NCBI GenBank assembly: GCA_947496705.1
Contig: CANMDW010000010.1
Location: 62,001 to 126,000, forward strand
Direction of reading: 5' to 3'
Length of the DNA: 64,000 bases
Source of the DNA: an uncultured Aquimarina sp.
Lineage (GTDB): Bacteria > Bacteroidota > Bacteroidia > Flavobacteriales > Flavobacteriaceae
The notes beneath the pieces were generated by a model, which had not been told where the DNA came from, ran no database searches, and saw only the letters and a program-made list of their open reading frames with translations. The translations under genes and the position numbers were made by a program. Below, piece after piece: positions 35,363 through 44,072 of the stretch. Each line of letters begins with the position of its first letter. The first letter of the stretch is position 1.

Positions 35363-38300
35363 ATGTGGTATAAAAATGTAATCGTACTTATATTCATTTC
35401 CATATCATCCATAATCTATACACAAAACTATAAATTCAACCATTATACACTTGAGGATGGTTTATCCCAAGAAACTATAAATACCATCTTAAAAGATTCC
35501 AGAGGTTTTTTATGGTTAGGTACTCAAGACGGATTAAACAGGTTTGATGGCGACAGATTTGAGGTTTTCAAATATGAAGAACATAAAAATAGCATTTCGG
35601 GAAACCATATTACCAAACTTCTCGAAGATGATTACGGAAATATCTGGATAGGAACAGGAAATAATGGTTTTTGTCTGTATAATCCCAAAAGCAAATCCTT
35701 TAAAAGAATTGATGCTCCGGGCATTAACATCAGTGATGCTTGTACTGGCCTGGTAAAAGATAGCAAAGGAAACATTTATGTCTCTTTTTTTAATCAAACA
35801 CTAGTAAAAGTTACAAACCAACACAGTGACAAAGCCAATTTAGATAAAATAAGCTTTTTTCACAAGACCTCTCTTACTATTACATGCCTGAAAGTTATAA
35901 ACAATACCCTTTTTGTTGGTACTAAAGAAGGGAGAATATTCTATTCGAATCTGGATCACGAAGATTTAGAATTCACCGAATTTATACATAATAACAATTG
36001 GGGACGAATCAATACCATTGAGAATGATCCTTACGAACAAATACTTATTGGCTCAGAGTTTGGTCTTTGGAAACTAAATCTCTTAAAAAACACAACAATA
36101 AAATTATCCATCAAAGATCATAATTCTTTTTCTGAAATCATTATCACCGATGTTGTTATAAAAGAAAAAGATCTATGGATAAGTACAGATAGCGGTTTAT
36201 ACCAACTGATTAATTATCACAAAAACACAGAGCAATTTGAATCATATACTGCATTCAGCGGTGATAATGGATTTAGCAATACAATCTCTTCTAATGATGT
36301 ACATTGTCTTTATCTGGATAATGATTTTTTGTGGATCGGCGTCAATAAATTAGATGTTTTAGAGTTTAATCCTCCAGTCTTTAAGACCCTGAAAAGTGAT
36401 GTTAAGGACTGTATAATTCAGCCTTTTATCAACAATCATGTTTTTTCTGTTTACAAAGAGCATAACAGAACCTGGATTGGTACCAGAGCCGGACTTAATT
36501 TGGCATACAAAGACACTGTCTATAATTTCAAAAAAAACTCTTTATCAAATACCCTTGCCTATGATGTGATTCGGGGTATACAAAAGGATTCTTTGGATAA
36601 TTTATGGATAGCCACTACCAAAGGACTATCTATTCTGGGCCTTCCCAATTTTTCACACAACAACCCCGATTTCATATCTACCTTCTATGATCCTAACAAT
36701 GATCGTTCGCTAAGCGAAAATAACACCCGGTCTGTATTTATCGATAACAAACAACAGATATGGATTACCACCTTTGGCGGGGGACTCAATTTATTTAATG
36801 GTAACATAGAGCAGGGTGATTTCAGTTTTTTACATTTTAAAAACAATCCAAATACCAACAACTCACTCTGTTCTGATCTTGCCCTGGCCATGATTCAAGA
36901 TCAGGAGCAAAACTACTGGATTGCCACAAAAAATGGGCTTAGCAAGTTATATTTTGAAAATGACGATATTAAAAACCCAATCTTTAAAACCTTTCGACAC
37001 ATCATGGGAGACGATACTTCTTTAAGCAATAACTCTGTACTAAGTGTCTTTGAAGATTCGGATAAAATACTATGGGTAGGTACTCAAAATGGATTAAATA
37101 AGTTTGATCCCAAAACTGAAACTTTTAAGAGCTATAAGAAAAAAGATGGTTTGTTGAACCCTGTAGTATACAATATTCTTGAAGATGATGATAAAAATTT
37201 ATGGTTAAGCACAAACCTGGGGTTGTTTCATTTTAATAAATCTACCGAAAATTTTTCAAATTATACTCCAAAAGAAGGGTTGCAAAGTACCGAATTTAAT
37301 TTGGGTGCTGCCTTCAAAGATACTACCACAGGATTGTTATATTTTGGCGGAATTAATGGTCTGAATTTTTTTGACCCCAGCGAAGTTTCAAAGCTCGATA
37401 AAGAAGGGCATTTGGTATTCACAGAGTTGCGTATAAAAAATAACATCGAGGCTCCTTCAGATGATCACAAATCGGTCTTGAAAGAAAATATTATTCAAAC
37501 CAAAAAAATCACATTAAAACACTCTCAGTTTCCATTTTATCTAAACTTCTCTAATATTGATTTAAGAAGTTATAAAAACAATCAGTATTTATATAAATTG
37601 CATCCTATAGACAACACGTGGAATGAAGTATCAGGCCACCAGGAAATACAATTCTTAGTACTTGCTCCCGGCAAGTATAAATTACAGGTGCAGGGAAAAA
37701 CCAGAAACAACATATGGAACAAAAAACCCTTGGAACTGGAAATAGAAATTCTTCCTCCCTGGTGGAAAACCAGGGCAATGTTATTGATTTATTTCTTTGT
37801 TACTATTGGAATATTATGGACAACACACCGCTTCTTGCTTCAGCGAAAATTAAGCATTCAGGAAGCTCGGAAATTGCGTGAACTTGATGATCAAAAAAAC
37901 AAATTATACACCAATATTACCCATGAATTCAGAACACCCATAACCGTTATTTTAGGTATAAATAATGCCCTGAAAGAACACTTGAATTATCAGGGGGATA
38001 CTAATACTGATGAGTATTTTGAAATGATAAACCGCAACGGAAGAAATATGCTACGCCTGGTGAATCAAATGTTGGATTTAGCTAAGCTCGAAGAAGGAAA
38101 GCTCAGCCTTCAATTACAGCAAGGTAATATTGTAGAATTTTGCAAATATGTGATATCCAGTTATACCTCGCTTGCCGGGTCAAAAGACAGCTCACTTACT
38201 TTTTATACAGAATTTGATACTTTGTTCATGGACTTTGATCAAAATAAAGTGCAGCAAATATTATCCAACCTGGTAACAAATGCTATTAAATATAGTGATC

Positions 38301-39439
38301 CGGGTTCTAGTATCATAGTGCACATAAGTAAAAGAGACTCAAATCTAATTGTAAAAGTAAAAGATTCGGGAAAAGGAATATGTAAAGAAGAGCTAGCATT
38401 AATTTTTGACAGATTCTATCAAATAGATCAAACTTCTAAAAGAGAACATGAAGGTACGGGTATTGGTTTGGCACTTACTAAAGAATTAATATCACTTATG
38501 GGTGGTGAAATACTTGTAAATAGCACATTACATGAAGGGAGTGTTTTTTCGGTTCAATTACCCATCACAAATACAGCAAAAAAGATCAAGGAATTTTCAA
38601 TTTCAGAAGAATATCCCGATCTAAAATTTACTGGCAATTCCTCTATAATACAAGATCATAAAACTAGTGTTGATAACCCTTTGGTTTTAATTATTGAAGA
38701 CAATAAAGATGTTGTGAAACTTTTGACTTTCACATTGGAAAAAAGCTATAAAATAGTTTCGGCCTCCAACGGTCTTGACGGAGAGGAAAAAGCGATGCAA
38801 TTAATCCCAGATATTATCATATGCGATGTAATGATGCCCGGAAAAGATGGTTTTGAACTATGTAAAACTCTAAAAAATGACGAAAGAACCAATCACATTC
38901 CTATAATTCTACTCACTGCCAAGGTCACAGAAAATGATAAAATTAACGGATTATTGCATGGTGCCGACGCCTATTTAAAGAAGCCTTTCAGTAAAACAGA
39001 ATTACTGGTACGTCTCGAAAAATTGATTTCATTACGTGATCTTCTTCAGAAAAAGTTTTCGCTCAATTCTTCCTGGCAAACTGTTTCAGACAGAAGAGTA
39101 GATACAAAAAGTAAGGAATTCATCGATAAGACATTAGAATGCATCGAAAAGCAATTGGAGAACGCTAATTATGGTAATCTTGAACTTGCCGAAGATCTTA
39201 ATTTAAGTGAATCACAATGCTATAGAAAAATAAAAGCCATTACCGGTTTTTCTACTGCCATTTTTATCAGAAAAGTACGCTTGCAAAAGGCAAAATTTTT
39301 GCTTCAAACTACCGATTTCAATGTTTCAGAAATCGCCTATCAAACCGGATTTAATGATCCGGGTTGGTTTTGCAAAGCCTTTAAAGAAGAATTTGGCCAA
39401 TCTCCCTCTGCAATACGAAAACCCTTGATTTCAGAGTAA
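35363..39439 (+). CDS. Hybrid two-component system regulator (HTCS)
   Basis: 1358 residues from MWYKNVIVLIFISISS, a signal/anchor sequence. Order: periplasmic two-component propeller repeats (LEDGLSQETINTILKDSRGFLWLGTQDGLNRFDG and many W(I/L)GT repeats), a Y_Y_Y domain, a membrane helix at about 806-823, HisKA with His in ITHEFRTPITVILG (about 853), ATPase (NLVTNAIKYS, DSGKGI, GTGIGLALTKELI), receiver (VLIIEDNK, ICDVMMPGKDGFEL, KKPF; from about 1108) and AraC helix-turn-helix (EIAYQTGFNDPGWFCKAF). Such proteins sense a ligand in the periplasm and bind DNA themselves. Usually they control glycan use, but no susCD or glycosidase genes follow. Pieces of its 3' end precede the three effector-like genes downstream, which are its likely targets. 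Confidence 0.92.
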   Translation: MWYKNVIVLIFISISSIIYTQNYKFNHYTLEDGLSQETINTILKDSRGFLWLGTQDGLNRFDGDRFEVFKYEEHKNSISGNHITKLLEDDYGNIWIGTGNNGFCLYNPKSKSFKRIDAPGINISDACTGLVKDSKGNIYVSFFNQTLVKVTNQHSDKANLDKISFFHKTSLTITCLKVINNTLFVGTKEGRIFYSNLDHEDLEFTEFIHNNNWGRINTIENDPYEQILIGSEFGLWKLNLLKNTTIKLSIKDHNSFSEIIITDVVIKEKDLWISTDSGLYQLINYHKNTEQFESYTAFSGDNGFSNTISSNDVHCLYLDNDFLWIGVNKLDVLEFNPPVFKTLKSDVKDCIIQPFINNHVFSVYKEHNRTWIGTRAGLNLAYKDTVYNFKKNSLSNTLAYDVIRGIQKDSLDNLWIATTKGLSILGLPNFSHNNPDFISTFYDPNNDRSLSENNTRSVFIDNKQQIWITTFGGGLNLFNGNIEQGDFSFLHFKNNPNTNNSLCSDLALAMIQDQEQNYWIATKNGLSKLYFENDDIKNPIFKTFRHIMGDDTSLSNNSVLSVFEDSDKILWVGTQNGLNKFDPKTETFKSYKKKDGLLNPVVYNILEDDDKNLWLSTNLGLFHFNKSTENFSNYTPKEGLQSTEFNLGAAFKDTTTGLLYFGGINGLNFFDPSEVSKLDKEGHLVFTELRIKNNIEAPSDDHKSVLKENIIQTKKITLKHSQFPFYLNFSNIDLRSYKNNQYLYKLHPIDNTWNEVSGHQEIQFLVLAPGKYKLQVQGKTRNNIWNKKPLELEIEILPPWWKTRAMLLIYFFVTIGILWTTHRFLLQRKLSIQEARKLRELDDQKNKLYTNITHEFRTPITVILGINNALKEHLNYQGDTNTDEYFEMINRNGRNMLRLVNQMLDLAKLEEGKLSLQLQQGNIVEFCKYVISSYTSLAGSKDSSLTFYTEFDTLFMDFDQNKVQQILSNLVTNAIKYSDPGSSIIVHISKRDSNLIVKVKDSGKGICKEELALIFDRFYQIDQTSKREHEGTGIGLALTKELISLMGGEILVNSTLHEGSVFSVQLPITNTAKKIKEFSISEEYPDLKFTGNSSIIQDHKTSVDNPLVLIIEDNKDVVKLLTFTLEKSYKIVSASNGLDGEEKAMQLIPDIIICDVMMPGKDGFELCKTLKNDERTNHIPIILLTAKVTENDKINGLLHGADAYLKKPFSKTELLVRLEKLISLRDLLQKKFSLNSSWQTVSDRRVDTKSKEFIDKTLECIEKQLENANYGNLELAEDLNLSESQCYRKIKAITGFSTAIFIRKVRLQKAKFLLQTTDFNVSEIAYQTGFNDPGWFCKAFKEEFGQSPSAIRKPLISE

Positions 39440-39619
39440 TTCTGGCGATTTTCCTTCCAGTCTTGCAATCATACTACCCATATTTTTGAAGCCTTACAAG
39501 GATACTTCAAACCTTTGACCATATACTACTATCTGTTTTTTCCATTCCACACTAATATTGTTCTTGAGATCGCGATACTCACAGTAAACTATTTAGTAAT
39601 TATTTAAAAAGTAAAGATT
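39440..39619 (+). promoter_or_regulatory. Effector leader module, copy A
   Basis: The stretch from the HTCS stop to the next ATG is repeated at 41769-41964 and 56204-56382. Shared blocks are ccttccagtcttgcaatcat, catatactac, actaatattg, ttgagatcgcgat and tatttagtaattatttaaaa. The palindrome ATCGCGAT at 39569-39576 lies 51 bases before the ATG. TTG (39564) and TATTTAG 23 bases later could be the -33/-10 pair, putting the palindrome in the promoter spacer. Confidence 0.65.
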
Positions 39620-40732
39620 ATGAAAACGATTGGAAAAAAAGGTCGAAGAAAAAGCAAGGGTAGTAAAAAAGAAATTAAAGCTAAGGGGGAAAAAAACATA
39701 GCAAAAAAAAGAGAGATCATAAAAAAACGTAAAAATTCTGCAGAAAAAAAACGTAAAAATTCTGTTGGAGAGCGCATCAAGATCACCTTAGACAAATTGT
39801 ATGTTGCAGACAATGGAGATCCATCATATGAAAGCAAAGGAGAGTTGTATTACAGTTTTAATATTGATGATAAAGCCTTGGTCACTCGAAAAAAAGACAA
39901 ACCGAAAAAAGTAAAAGACAAGGCTACTATTCGATTAAATAAATCCAAAGAACTGGATATTGGTAATAAAGAAGCTATTGAAATAAGCGGTTATGTTGGA
40001 GATGCAGATAATGGCTTTCAAGGCAAAGATGAGTATGCTACCGCTTCAGTAACGCTGGAGCAATCGAATAACTGGAATGAAGGGAGCAACAAGTTACATC
40101 TGAAAGACGGAAAACTTGACGTTATTTTATATTATACCGTAGCGCATATTCAACCAGATACAGAAGAGTACATACAACCGGATACTGAAGAGTATATACA
40201 ACCGGGTACCGAGCCCATAACCGAAGGTTATGAAGACATTTCATTAGCGCATCTGGTCACTTTTTATGGTTATAAAGAATCTGACAAAGCAGGTTGTTAC
40301 AGAAGATGTCAAGATATGTTGGCTTCCTGTAATTATGCCTCTGTGGCAGTTACTGATGCATCGGTAGTGCAAATGGCAAAATATAAAAGTGCCGAAGAAC
40401 AGGTTTTAGTTATTCAAAACGATGTTGAAAAAGGGGTACAAGTTATCCACGATCATTTAGAGAATGAAAAACCCATCATGGTTGGTGTCGACCATTCTTT
40501 GGGACACCCAGGTAATTACGACGAAACAACAGATCACTGGATTGTTGTTGTGGGTAGAAAAACAGATAGTGAAGGAACACATTTCTTATTTTTCGATCCT
40601 CAAACGTCGCACAAAAGCATTGGAACCAGTGAGGATAATAAACTGACCGTACAAGATGACTATTCTTTAAAAGGAACGTATCGAGGAAAAACTTATACGG
40701 TCACCATGGTGCGGCCAAGTATAGATAATTAA
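39620..40732 (+). CDS. Effector-like protein: beta domain plus papain/C39-like cysteine peptidase domain
   Basis: 370 residues, no signal peptide. Residues 1-52 are a Lys/Arg-rich tail. Residues about 53-175 (RIKITLDKLYVADNGDPSYE, ISGYVGDADNGF, HLKDGKLDVILYYTV) form a beta domain shared with the 56383 protein. Then comes a short tandem repeat YIQPDTEEYIQPDTEEYIQP. The C-terminal about 160 residues look like a papain-like peptidase: C226 or C230 in GCYRRCQ, H306 in DHWIVVVG and D326 in FFDPQT. An amidase or protease acting on cell wall, peptide or host protein is plausible. Followed within 20 bases by a lipoprotein gene that could protect the producer. Not recognised as a named family. Confidence 0.7.
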   Translation: MKTIGKKGRRKSKGSKKEIKAKGEKNIAKKREIIKKRKNSAEKKRKNSVGERIKITLDKLYVADNGDPSYESKGELYYSFNIDDKALVTRKKDKPKKVKDKATIRLNKSKELDIGNKEAIEISGYVGDADNGFQGKDEYATASVTLEQSNNWNEGSNKLHLKDGKLDVILYYTVAHIQPDTEEYIQPDTEEYIQPGTEPITEGYEDISLAHLVTFYGYKESDKAGCYRRCQDMLASCNYASVAVTDASVVQMAKYKSAEEQVLVIQNDVEKGVQVIHDHLENEKPIMVGVDHSLGHPGNYDETTDHWIVVVGRKTDSEGTHFLFFDPQTSHKSIGTSEDNKLTVQDDYSLKGTYRGKTYTVTMVRPSIDN

Positions 40733-40751
40733 TTCTCTTCAACTTGAATGA

Positions 40752-41399
40752 ATGAAAAACGTATTCAATATCATACTCAGTATCTTATTTTTTATTTCTT
40801 GTAAAGAACCATCTAAGAAGGAAATAATAGCATCAGAAAAAACAACAAAAGACGCAAAAGAGATCGTTGTTGAAGCTAATCCTGATTCTTTATCAAGAAA
40901 AGTAGTCAATGATTTTTATACATGGTACATAAACGATGTATATTTTAAAGGAAATTATGATTACGACCATGCTCCCTATAAAAATTATAGCGGTAAGTTT
41001 GGTTTAGATATTGAAGTTTATAAAGAGAAACTAAATAAAGTTGTTTTTTTCTCTGAATCATTTAAAGAAAAATTATTAGAACAAAATAAAAAATGTAATG
41101 AAGCTATGCTTAGTGCAGATCTAAAAGATTTTGATCCTGAGTATGATGCAGATTTTTATCTTGGAAAAAATAATACTTTATGTGATTTTTTGTGGCAATC
41201 CAGGTGGTTTGGAAGCCAGGAGGGAGAAAACAAAAAATTTGAAGTTCTTGATGGGTTTTCAAAAAGAGAAGGAACGTATATATATACGGTGCAAACTTTT
41301 ATATACGATAAGCCATTTACAAAGTATGAGGTTGTAATCATAAAGGAAGGCGATTTTTTTAAAATAGCATCCATCCTTCTGCTAGGTAAAACCTCCTGA
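40752..41399 (+). CDS. Lipoprotein, candidate immunity protein for the 39620 effector
   Basis: 215 residues. Signal peptide with lipobox LFFISC, so an envelope lipoprotein. After a charged linker, VVNDFYTWYINDVYF and the C-terminal YEVVIIKEGDFFKIASILL resemble the DUF3828/NTF2-like type of small periplasmic proteins, some of which occur beside toxins. It starts 20 bases after the effector stop and ends at a good terminator, so the two form an operon. The immunity role is inferred from this arrangement only. Confidence 0.55.
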   Translation: MKNVFNIILSILFFISCKEPSKKEIIASEKTTKDAKEIVVEANPDSLSRKVVNDFYTWYINDVYFKGNYDYDHAPYKNYSGKFGLDIEVYKEKLNKVVFFSESFKEKLLEQNKKCNEAMLSADLKDFDPEYDADFYLGKNNTLCDFLWQSRWFGSQEGENKKFEVLDGFSKREGTYIYTVQTFIYDKPFTKYEVVIIKEGDFFKIASILLLGKTS

Positions 41400-41419
41400 C
41401 TTTGAGTTTAACCCGTTCT

Positions 41420-41449
41420 AAAAAACCACTGCAAATGCGGTGGTTTTTT
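41420..41449 (+). terminator. Terminator AAAAAACCAC...GTGGTTTTTT
   Basis: ACCACTGC pairs with GCGGTGGT around AAAT (one G-T pair) with a T run after it, 21 bases behind the lipoprotein stop. Confidence 0.88.
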
Positions 41450-41768
41450 GTTTAAAAATCACTTGTATCTGGAAGTTTTCCAAAAAACAAATAAAGTCTC
41501 TTGAAAGCCCTTATTATAATTAGGTATGTTTGACCAAATTAACAGAAGATATCTTTTTGGTCGAAAATTAGACCCGACAGGCTTGTGTCAAGCTTTTTTT
41601 GGTATCTGAAACCAATCAGGTCTTGACCATACGATATTTATATTTTTAAATACTGTATCAAGAATACTTCTAAATTAAACTTTAGGGCACCAGTGTTTAA
41701 AAATATATATGATCGGTTTTACAAAGTATTAAAAAAGATTTTAGTATTCCTATTCATGCAATGTGAAT

Positions 41769-41964
41769 CCCTTGATTTCAGTGCAGTTTCACCGATTTCT
41801 CTTTCAATTTTGCAATAATACTACCAATATTTTATGGCTTTACAAAGATACTTCAAGGCATTGACCATATACTACCATCTGTTTTTTCGATTCTATACTA
41901 ATATTGCCTTTGAGATCGCGATACGCAAATCAAATTAATTAGTAATTATTTAAAAGTAAAGATC
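41769..41964 (+). promoter_or_regulatory. Effector leader module, copy B
   Basis: Begins with cccttgatttcag, the last codons of the HTCS gene, and continues with the same order of blocks as copy A. ATCGCGAT is at 41915-41922, 50 bases before the ATG. The stretch 41450-41768 before it holds no gene that I can support. Confidence 0.65.
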
Positions 41965-43752
41965 ATGAAAACAATGAAAGAAAAAAACAAAAAAAGAAGA
42001 CCATCTGAAGGAAAAAGAAATACGTCACAACGTAAAAATCCTGCAGAAAATGCCAATAAATTAAAAGACCGAGTTTCAAACCGCAAAAAGAATAGAAAAA
42101 ATAAAGCGAGTCAAAAATCTGAAACTTCTTTAGAACAACAAAGAAAGTCGAAAGACCGAAAGCCAGGTCGAAAAAAAAGTGGTGACAAGGTGAACACAAA
42201 AAGCAAAGGAAAAGGTGTAGACAATAAAGTAGCCAGGTTTAAGAGAAACAACACGGAAGTTACATTCATTTCAACAAGAGGTAATAGAAATGTCTCTAAG
42301 CCAAAAATAGATAGTAAACCTTCACCCAAAACATCTGAAAAAGTAGAAGGTGATATGATCTGTACGACTATCCAGGTCGAAGAAAGTGTCGAAAATGCAG
42401 ATCAGTATATTTTAAGCCCGCTTAGCACTATATGGCTGGGTGCAGCAATGAGCCTTAAGGATTTAAATAAAGGAGTTTACAAAAATACCACCGAAGAACG
42501 ATACCCAATCACTATTTCCTCTAATATTGGATATAAGGGAGTTAATAGCAAAGAAGTAAAAAACCCCAGCCAGTCTAGTGTTCATAATGCATCGGTTGAA
42601 CTCAAAAGTCAACGTGTTATACAAAATACAGGTACACAAATGAGATACGAACTTTATGAGGTGTATTCCACAGAGCAGTTAAAATTGTACCTTGGTGCCG
42701 ATGCGCAATTTGGAACAGGAAGTATCTCGGCGGCTGCAAGCTTTAATTTTGAAAGTACAAGCTACAAATACATGGCCGTTTTCAAGCAAATATTTTATGA
42801 TGAGTACGTAGATAATATAAGCAGTGATGCATTTTTTAAAGATCGTAAAGCCACTGAAAATGATATTTATGTTTCTTCTATTTCATATGGAAGAATGGTA
42901 CTATTGTCTATTGAATCAACTTCAAAAAGGCAACAAATTGATGCGATGATAAATGGTTCTTATGCAACTGCAAGTGCCGAGGCAAAAGTGAATTACGAAA
43001 AGACCATGAGTTCTTCCAGGATGAAAGCATATGTTCTGGGAGGCAGTTCCGGATCTGCTGGCAAATTAATTTCAGATCTTACAGAATTAGATACGTATAT
43101 CAAAGATAATTCTGTGTATCATCCCCTAAACAATCCTGAAAGTCCAATTGCATACAGGTTTACCTCGGCAGGAACCGGTGCGCTGGTCAATGTGATATCT
43201 TCTACCTCTTACCCAAAGCGGGAATGTGTACCCTATACCGGTAAGTATGAAGTTAAAATCATCAACATTGTGGTGGCAGAAAAGAATAAAAGTAAAAACA
43301 TGAAATTATATGGTAAAATAACCGTAAAGGGGTACACCAAACCAAAGGGTGGTTCCGGCTCTTACAAAACACCCGTTGACGGAGCCGTGGTATGGAACAG
43401 AGCTAAAAATAATGAGTTAAAATTAGGAAAAGAAAAAGGAAAAGAAATAGGAAAAGCGAAAGGGAAAGGAGCATCTATAGATAAGAAAAGAATTGTAAGT
43501 TTTACTAAATTGGCCGAGATCGATCAAAATAACTCTTATATCGAAATCAAGGTAGATCTATCAGAAAAAGACGCCTTGAAAGGGAAAAAAAGTCAAGGTT
43601 TGGGCATCATAACCAAAAAAATTCGCTTATATGAGCTTCCTGAGTACGTTGGTATGGGAGCTAATTCTAACAATAATTGTGTAGAAGTAAGAGACGGAAA
43701 AGGAGTAATTAAAGTCAATTTCAGCATTAAATCATTAAACAGTTATGACTAA
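41965..43752 (+). CDS. Cholesterol-dependent-cytolysin-like pore-forming protein
   Basis: 595 residues, no signal peptide. The first about 110 are a Lys/Arg-rich tail (KKRRPSEGKR, RKKNRKNKASQK). The body matches thiol-activated cytolysins: QVYY-like FKQIFYDEYVDNISSDAFF, YVSSISYGRMVLLSIESTSK (302 on; pneumolysin has YISSVAYGR), KAYVLGGSSGSAGKLI (about 353; KAVILGG in pneumolysin) and SPIAYRFTSAGTGALVNV (ISYTTSFLRD). The tryptophan-rich undecapeptide is absent, as in the CDC-like (CDCL) branch described in Bacteroidota. The C-terminal about 170 residues (KYEVKIINIVVAE, EVRDGKGVIKVNFSI) form a beta domain perhaps related to that of the two peptidase-like proteins. It should oligomerise on membranes; export route unknown. 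Confidence 0.8.
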   Translation: MKTMKEKNKKRRPSEGKRNTSQRKNPAENANKLKDRVSNRKKNRKNKASQKSETSLEQQRKSKDRKPGRKKSGDKVNTKSKGKGVDNKVARFKRNNTEVTFISTRGNRNVSKPKIDSKPSPKTSEKVEGDMICTTIQVEESVENADQYILSPLSTIWLGAAMSLKDLNKGVYKNTTEERYPITISSNIGYKGVNSKEVKNPSQSSVHNASVELKSQRVIQNTGTQMRYELYEVYSTEQLKLYLGADAQFGTGSISAAASFNFESTSYKYMAVFKQIFYDEYVDNISSDAFFKDRKATENDIYVSSISYGRMVLLSIESTSKRQQIDAMINGSYATASAEAKVNYEKTMSSSRMKAYVLGGSSGSAGKLISDLTELDTYIKDNSVYHPLNNPESPIAYRFTSAGTGALVNVISSTSYPKRECVPYTGKYEVKIINIVVAEKNKSKNMKLYGKITVKGYTKPKGGSGSYKTPVDGAVVWNRAKNNELKLGKEKGKEIGKAKGKGASIDKKRIVSFTKLAEIDQNNSYIEIKVDLSEKDALKGKKSQGLGIITKKIRLYELPEYVGMGANSNNNCVEVRDGKGVIKVNFSIKSLNSYD

Positions 43753-44072
43753 ATATAACTGATCCTCATTTTTTTAACCTTCATCTAAATCATAATGGAG
43801 TTAGGTACGGAATTGAACTTTACAATTAATGAAGATTCCTATGAGAGTGTTTTTATGTTTTTTATTTATTTTTTTAGAATCATCAAGCATTCAAAAACTA
43901 ACTCCATTTTTCTGAAGGTGGTTTCCCCTTAAAACATAGTAGGTTTTTTGCCCCGGAAAAAAGGGGTTAACCCCCTGAAATAAGTCCGGATTCCTGGAAT
44001 TTCCAAGATTTAGGACATAGAATATCTAATCCGATCTAATTTTATTTCACCAATTTAAATGAACATAAAGCA
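43753..44072. other. Intergenic region before the outer-membrane barrel gene
   Basis: 320 bases without a gene. It contains overlapping palindromes CCCCGGAAAAAAGGGG (43951-43966) and GGGGTTAACCCC (43963-43974), and ttcctggaatttcc. These may be operator sites for the downstream gene. Confidence 0.5.

Noticed and set aside
35363..39439. HTCS as sign of a polysaccharide utilisation locus
   Set aside because: No susC/susD pair and no glycoside hydrolase follows; the repeated tail and leader point to the effector genes instead. The 44073 protein lacks a SusD partner.
40141..40215. Tandem repeat YIQPDTEE as a possible CRISPR-like or functional repeat array
   Set aside because: Only two and a half coding repeats of nine residues; simply a linker that grew by slippage.
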